Source: Diphasiastrum complanatum (taxonomy: Eukaryota > Streptophyta > Lycopodiopsida > Lycopodiales > Lycopodiaceae). From it: 64,000 nt of DNA. Under the pieces are notes generated by a model. That model had not been told where the DNA came from. It searched no databases and worked only from the letters and a program-made list of their open reading frames with translations. The first letter of the stretch is position 1; each line of letters begins with the position of its first letter. Where the stretch lies: contig CM055104.1 of assembly GCA_029204225.1 (NCBI GenBank), forward strand, positions 39,052,527-39,116,526, in the 5' to 3' direction. The translations under genes were made by a program, and so were the position numbers. This document shows, one piece after another, positions 59,247-64,000 of the stretch.

Positions 59247-60340
59247 ATTAGGGCCCTTTTTGAACTCAAAAAGGGCCTCTTCCTTGCCTAAACATGTTTG
59301 CTAATAGTCCTATGTGGCAGTTCACCTTGGGTTTAACTTGAGTTAAAACCTAGTCACATAGGTTGCACTTGAACCTAGTATAGTAAATGAATAAAGAATT
59401 AAATTTATTACTTGTAAAAAGATAGATTTGTTTTTGAATTTGTCAAGGTTGAAATTTTTTTCACACTTCATAGGTCTTTTTTTTAGTTTTTTTTTGGTAA
59501 GAAAATGTGTTGCAAATTTTTTTATTTTTCATTTTGAAATGTACAAGAAACGGTACAAGGGGGGAGAGGTCCCCCCTTTGTACTAAGAAAAAAAAATTTG
59601 AAAATGTAATGGGGTGGTGGTACCCCCCCCCTCCTGCACGGCCGCCGCTTCTCTGCTGGCGCACACACACCCCGGGCCAGCACACTCCGGGCTGCTGGCC
59701 CAGCTCGATGCTTCAGCCACTACTCGCAATCAGGGCGCTACTCCGGGCCAGCACATTCTGGGCCGCTAGCCCGGGATCGATGCCCAGCTGCCCAGATTCA
59801 GCCACATGGTCGGCTTCAGTCACTACTCGCGACCAGGGCGCTGGGCATCGAGCCGGGCTAGCGGCCCGGAGTGTGCTAGCCCGGGGTGTGTGTGCGCCAG
59901 CAGGGAAGCGCCGACCGTGCAGGGTGCAGGGGGGGGGGGTGTACCACCCCCCCCCCCTTACATTTTTCATTTTTTTTACATAGGTACAAAGGGGGGGACC
60001 TCTCCCCCCCTTGTACCATTTTTTGTACATTTCAAAATGAAAAATAAAAAAATTTACAACATATTTTCTCACCAAAATAAAGCTAAAAAAAAGACCTATG
60101 AATTGTGAAAAAAATTTCAACCTTCACAAATTCAAAATTTAGGCCTTGCTTATGAGTGTCACATTGTCATTATAAGGGGCTAGGGGAGTATAGTTAGAGT
60201 GTGGTTAGTGGGTGAGTTAGATTTTGGTAATTTCATCTAGGCCATTGAATGTGCCATGTCATATGGACCATTCCATCTCACTTGTCACTCTTTCATTGGT
60301 ACACATGTCGTCATTAACACTAATTATAATTAGTGTTAAC
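59247..60340. mobile_element. Foreign DNA insertion in copia, containing a fold-back element
   Basis: The copia reading stops at about 59,246 in the post-protease region and resumes near 60,340 before 'LLWHHCLGHLNHASV'. At the left border is a small palindrome (GGCCCTTTTTGA ... TCAAAAAGGGCC, 59,251-59,276), and at the right border 'cactaattataattagtg'. No convincing terminal repeats or target duplication were found for the whole insert. Confidence 0.6.
59431..60141. repeat. Fold-back element with long inverted repeats and GC-rich core
   Basis: The left arm (59,431 to about 59,715) is the imperfect reverse complement of the right arm (about 59,838-60,141). Matched words include 'caaccttcacaaattc' against 'gaatttgtcaaggttg', 'gtacaaggggggagagg', and 'cgcacacacaccccggg'. 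C and G homopolymers flank a GC-rich core, which also has a direct duplication around 'cactactcgc'. Open frames on both strands are by-products of this structure. No transposase is encoded. Confidence 0.85.
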
Positions 60341-61162
60341 TTATATAGATTGGTACATTGCTGTTCTGAGTCTAGTCAAGCCTTGAAAACCTCGGTTCTA
60401 GTTAATAAAGCATTACTATGGCATCATTGCTTAGGACACTTGAATCATGCATCTGTTATGAACATGTCTAGACAATACATGGTTCTTGATCTCGACTATC
60501 CTTCTGGTCCAGATAATGGAGGAGAGTACATCTCCAATGAATTCAAGGACTATTGTCTTAACAATGGCATTGAACAACAATACATCACTTCCTATTCGCC
60601 TCAATCAAATGGTCTTGCTGAGAGAAAGAACAGAACCTTAGTTGAATCGGCAAAGTGCATGTTATTACGAGTGACACTTCCGAAGTGCTTTTGGGCTAAA
60701 TCTATTTCAATAGCAACCTATATTCAGAACAAATGTTCTACTAAAGGCCTCTCAGACAAAACACCATTTGAAGTTTGGACAGGTACCAAACCTTCTTTAT
60801 CAAACTTACGAGTTTTTGGATGTACTGTTTTTGCCCAGATTCCTTGTGATTTCAGGAAGAAGCTCGACTTCCAGAGTATCAAGTGTGTTTTTATCAACTA
60901 CACTATTTCAGATCAAGCCTACAAGTTCTTTGATCCCATTGAGTCGAAGATATTCACTAGCCGAGATGTCATCTTCATCGAAGATCAATCTCAAGACCTC
61001 AAAGGAAAGGACAGTCCCCATGTAGCCGACCTATCGGATTCTCTTGACGCTTTGAACTTTCCAGTTCCTCAGTCGACTATTCCTATTGAAGGTCCAAGCT
61101 CCTCTACTTTTGACGAACAACAAATCAATGACGAATCAGAAGATGATGATGTTGCAGATTAG
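60341..61162 (+). pseudogene. Copia integrase, internally deleted
   Basis: The 312-codon frame, whose first part lies in the insertion, contains 'LLWHHCLGHLNHASVMNM' (pre-integrase H...H), then jumps to 'PDNGGEYISNEFKDY' (second catalytic D) and 'NGLAERKNRTLVESA' (third catalytic E), 'FWAKSISIATYIQN' and 'SRDVIFIEDQS'. The C-x-x-C half of the zinc motif and the first catalytic aspartate are deleted in frame. It ends at a stop in the linker to RT. Confidence 0.85.
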
Positions 61163-61899
61163 CAGCTACAGTATGATGGAAATAATCAACTTCCTATATT
61201 ACCCAAAAGATCTTCAAGGACTAGAAGACCACCTAACCGGTATATCGACAAGTCTGCAGCTTATCTTGTTCAAGAACCGATGTCTATCCAAGAGACACTC
61301 AGTCAGCTTGATTCAGATCTCTGAAAAGAAGCTATGGATAAAGAGTATTCATCTCTTATCAAGAACCAGACGTGGACGATGTCGAATTATCTGCCAGCAG
61401 AAACGTAGTTGATTGCAAATGGATTTTCAAAGTCAAGTACAATGCAGATGGAAGCATCAACAAGAGAAAGGCACGGCTTGTAGCCAGAGGATTTTTTCAA
61501 GTATACAACGTCGATTACACTAAGACCTTCAGTCCAGTAGTCAAGCATTTTTCTATTTGACTTTTGCTATCATTTGCCACTGCAGCAGATTTGGAAATAC
61601 ATCAAATGGATGTACAGACAACATATCTCAATGGAGTTATCGAATAAGACATTTACATGGTGCAACCTGAAGGTCATATTATAGAGGGTAAACACAATCA
61701 TGTTTGTAAACTCCATAAGGCACTATATGGCTTGAAGCAATCTGCTCGAGCATGGTTTCAAAGGATCAATACTTTTCTTATTGATCACGGCTATACACCT
61801 AGCTCTTCAGATTCAAACATTTACTTCAAAGTAGTGCAGCAGTCTTTTATCATTCTCACTTTGTACGTGGACGATACATTGCTTTTCAACAAGAGTACC
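61163..61899 (+). pseudogene. Copia reverse transcriptase, truncated
   Basis: After frameshifts in the linker, 'VDCKWIFKVKYNADGSINK' and 'KARLVARGFFQVYNVDYTK' mark the RT start. A stop follows 'KHFSI', then 'HQMDVQTTYLNGVIE' with a stop, 'YGLKQSARAWFQRINTF' and 'ILTLYVDDTLLFNKS' with YVDD present. The sequence breaks right after this motif, and the tail of an RNase H from another family follows. Confidence 0.85.
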
Positions 61900-62057
61900 T
61901 GAAGAAACAAAACATTTCAATTGCCAAAGTTGTGCTAGCTTTTAACCCTAAATTTGACAAGTAAAAACACACGAAGCAAAAATTTTCGCAAATAATTTTG
62001 CGACACATGAAGAACCAAGAAGATCAGCCAAGTACCATGAGGTACAAATATTTGATC
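61900..62057 (+). pseudogene. Copia RNase H tail (family B/F)
   Basis: Plus-strand sequence matches the minus-strand tail at 33,640-33,790: 'KQNISIAKVVLAFNPKFDK', stop, and the untranslated stretch before LTR-B. Only the last codons of pol remain. Confidence 0.7.
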
Positions 62058-62723
62058 TGATATTGTGGCATCAGCAGAAGTGCTTTAGGACATGGCTAAT
62101 CCGCCACTCTTTTAGTCCATGATTAGTTATAGATGTTTAATCTGTCTGATTAGGGAAGTAACTCAACCCGACACGAAAAAGTTCGCGAACAATATACATT
62201 TTGCTTGATGCATAAAGCAGAGAGATGAAAAATGTACAAAATATATGTCTGCCTATGAGCGAGACAATTTTGTAAGAGGATCAGCAGATCCAAGAAGTCT
62301 GCTAGTAAGCGAGATTTGTATTTCTCTCACGCCAATGCACTGTGTAAATCTGTCACACAGTGCTTGAAATCTGCTACGTGTATCCCATTTACTTGTTTAT
62401 TCAATTTCGCACACTGGGTCAATCTTGTTGAATGTTGTAATAATCTATAACGTAGATCAGCAGTGTCTGTTTACATTCTGAAGGATTGTAGGAATGACAT
62501 AGCCGGCAGTGATCAGCAATCATATATGAATTCCACACAAACTAATTTTGTTCGCGATTGTTTTCGCTTCGCTTTTAGCAAAAATCAATATCATAGCTCG
62601 TTCAGATTTCGCGAATTCTTCTCGAACAGAAATGATTCGTGAACAAAAAATAGTTTTGCGAATCGTTTGAGAGACTCCCATCAGTTTGTCACCAGAATTT
62701 TATTGGAGCTACACTTTTCATCA
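62058..62723 (+). mobile_element. LTR-B (666 bp)
   Basis: It runs from TGATATTGTGG to TTTTCATCA and is homologous to 32,915-33,632, with several deletions. A pol tail lies on its left and a primer-binding site plus gag on its right, so it is both tail-linked and head-linked. Confidence 0.8.
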
Positions 62724-62724
62724 G

Positions 62725-62736
62725 TGGTATCAGAGC
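62725..62736 (+). other. Primer-binding site
   Basis: TGGTATCAGAGC, one base after the LTR end. Confidence 0.9.
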
Positions 62737-62831
62737 CTATCATAGTCTGACATAGCCGCAAAGTATCAGATTCAGGAGGCTAAGCATTCAAAACAAAGAA
62801 CCATCAACAAGCGAGAACACAATTCACAACA

Positions 62832-63998
62832 ATGGCTTCAATAAACAACATATAATCAAAGATTTGTACAATCCTTGAATCATCGAGATTTAACTTCCTA
62901 GCACATAAGGTTAAGACCTCGTTGATATTAAAGGGAGAAGGATTATTTCCCTGGGTAGATGACACCAAGGAGATGCCTACAACTACTAGCAAGGAGCTAC
63001 ACGAATGGAGGGAGAAGAATGACAAGATAATAGCCGTGTTATCATCATTCATCGAGGATAGCCTGACTCTTGACCTGACTACACTCTCTAAGGCAACAGA
63101 GATGTGGGATACTTTACTCACAAGATTTCAGACAAAATCACGCAGTCAGATCATGTTGCTCAAAGATCAGCTGACAAACCTACAGTGGGATGGTAAAGAC
63201 CTCACTTCCTTTATTAGGAAGATGAAGGATCTATTCCTTTCACTACACAATTCTGGAGCAAAAAATGCAATATCAGCAGAGAAGCAGCTTACTTATCTGT
63301 TGAGAGCTTTATCAAGATCCTTCTAGACAACTAGAACACTGCTAGCAAAGGATATTACTATGACACTCGAAAAGGCAGTTGTCGAGATTCGAGAAGAAGT
63401 CGAAGCTCGAGAGTATCTTGATCACAATGATGCTTCTGACCAAGATCTCTACAACAACAAAGAAAAGACAAAAAAGCAATTCAAGTCTAAGAGGGAGTCA
63501 GATCGAAGGCAGGATCAAGAGCATCAAACAGAAGGAGCCAGCAAAGGCAAATGGAAGAACAAGGAAAATTCGAAACAACAGAGTGGAGACAAGAAGACGT
63601 GCGTAAGATGCAAATGCGAAAGACATATTGTTGATTCGTGTTGGCTAAACCCAAAAATCGAGTGTATCCACTGTCAAAGGAAGGGTCATGTAGCCATGGA
63701 CTGCGGCCAAAACCCAAGAAACAAACAAGCTCAAAGCAGACAGGAGAACAACAATAGTTGGTCCTATGTAGAGGAGCCAAAGAGCTCAAAGATGGACGAA
63801 GAGAGATCGAATTACGAAAATTCGACCACCTACATTTGTGCAGACATGTGTACAGTATCAACACCCGACACACAGGAGGCAATCCTTGAGTCAGAAGCTA
63901 CCTCACACTTCATCACATCAAGACAGATCATGTCTGATTTTCGAAGTGCAGATCCATCAAGATTTATCATTCTTGAGATGGATCAAAGCATCAAGTGA
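62832..63998 (+). pseudogene. Copia gag and start of protease (family F), runs to window end
   Basis: The first ATG (62,832) is followed by a stop at codon 8. An open frame then covers 62,922-63,326 ('MLLKDQLTNLQWDGKDL', 'SFIRKMKDLFLSLHNSG'), with a second stop, and continues at 63,360-63,998. Two CCHC zinc knuckles are visible, 'CVRCKCERHIVDSC' and 'CIHCQRKGHVAMDC'. The protease active site, usually D-S-G-A-T, is E-S-E-A-T in 'ILESEATSHFITS', so D and G are both changed. A stop occurs shortly before the window edge. The fragment at 40,916 is a relative. Confidence 0.85.
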
Positions 63999-64000
63999 AT

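Noticed and set aside
59507-60120. Several overlapping frames of 74-158 codons
   Set aside because: They arise from the palindromic GC-rich fold-back element; mirrored frames on both strands show there is no selected protein.

Overview
The window looks like nuclear DNA of a land plant with a large, transposon-filled genome. The coding content is almost all Ty1/copia LTR retrotransposons, plus one Ty3/gypsy element. Primer-binding sites match initiator-methionine tRNA, there are very long CT/GA microsatellites, and the one convincing host gene is a plant-specific WAT1-type transporter with seven exons and GT-AG introns. The exact lineage cannot be fixed from this sequence. A DUF7869-like relic may point away from core angiosperms, but that is weak evidence.

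Layout. 1-1.3 kb: a copia LTR with primer-binding site and a broken gag. 2.0-2.9 kb: a hAT-like fragment and a gypsy gag remnant. 3.5-4.9 kb: a decayed DUF7869-like gene followed by a 131-bp GA repeat. 5.1-10.5 kb: mostly unrecognised sequence. 10.5-16.3 kb: the WAT1-like gene on the minus strand, with a hAT-type MITE (8-bp target duplication) in its fifth intron. 17.4-20.0 kb: minus-strand copia remnants. 20.1-20.4 kb: a spliced exon resembling an amino-methyltransferase. 20.5-26.9 kb: two opposed copia elements, one split by a solo LTR with target-site duplication. 26.9-34.3 kb: a CT-rich LTR module leading into three head-to-tail copies of a chimeric 1,895-bp LTR/RT-RNase H unit. 35.6-39.4 kb: a rearranged patch of copia pieces with gypsy LTR ends and a solo LTR. 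40.9-45.6 kb: a gypsy element. 45.6-48.5 kb: a 5' half of a minus-strand copia. 48.5-57.2 kb: a plus-strand copia split by a younger, complete minus-strand copia (49,668-55,806; 683-bp LTRs, target duplication GAAAC). 57.2-58.1 kb: a minisatellite. 58.2-64.0 kb: two more plus-strand copia elements, one invaded by a fold-back element.

The retroelements do not cooperate as a pathway; they form a nested history. Most reading frames carry stops, frameshifts, deletions or altered catalytic residues. The 932-codon pol frame of the element at 49.7-55.8 kb is open, although its gag and protease region is frameshifted. The most informative structure is the three-copy array: diagnostic differences show that the middle copy is a recombinant of the outer two, the expected product of unequal crossing-over. 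The WAT1-like gene is the only locus that appears able to encode a complete cellular protein, of about 399 residues.
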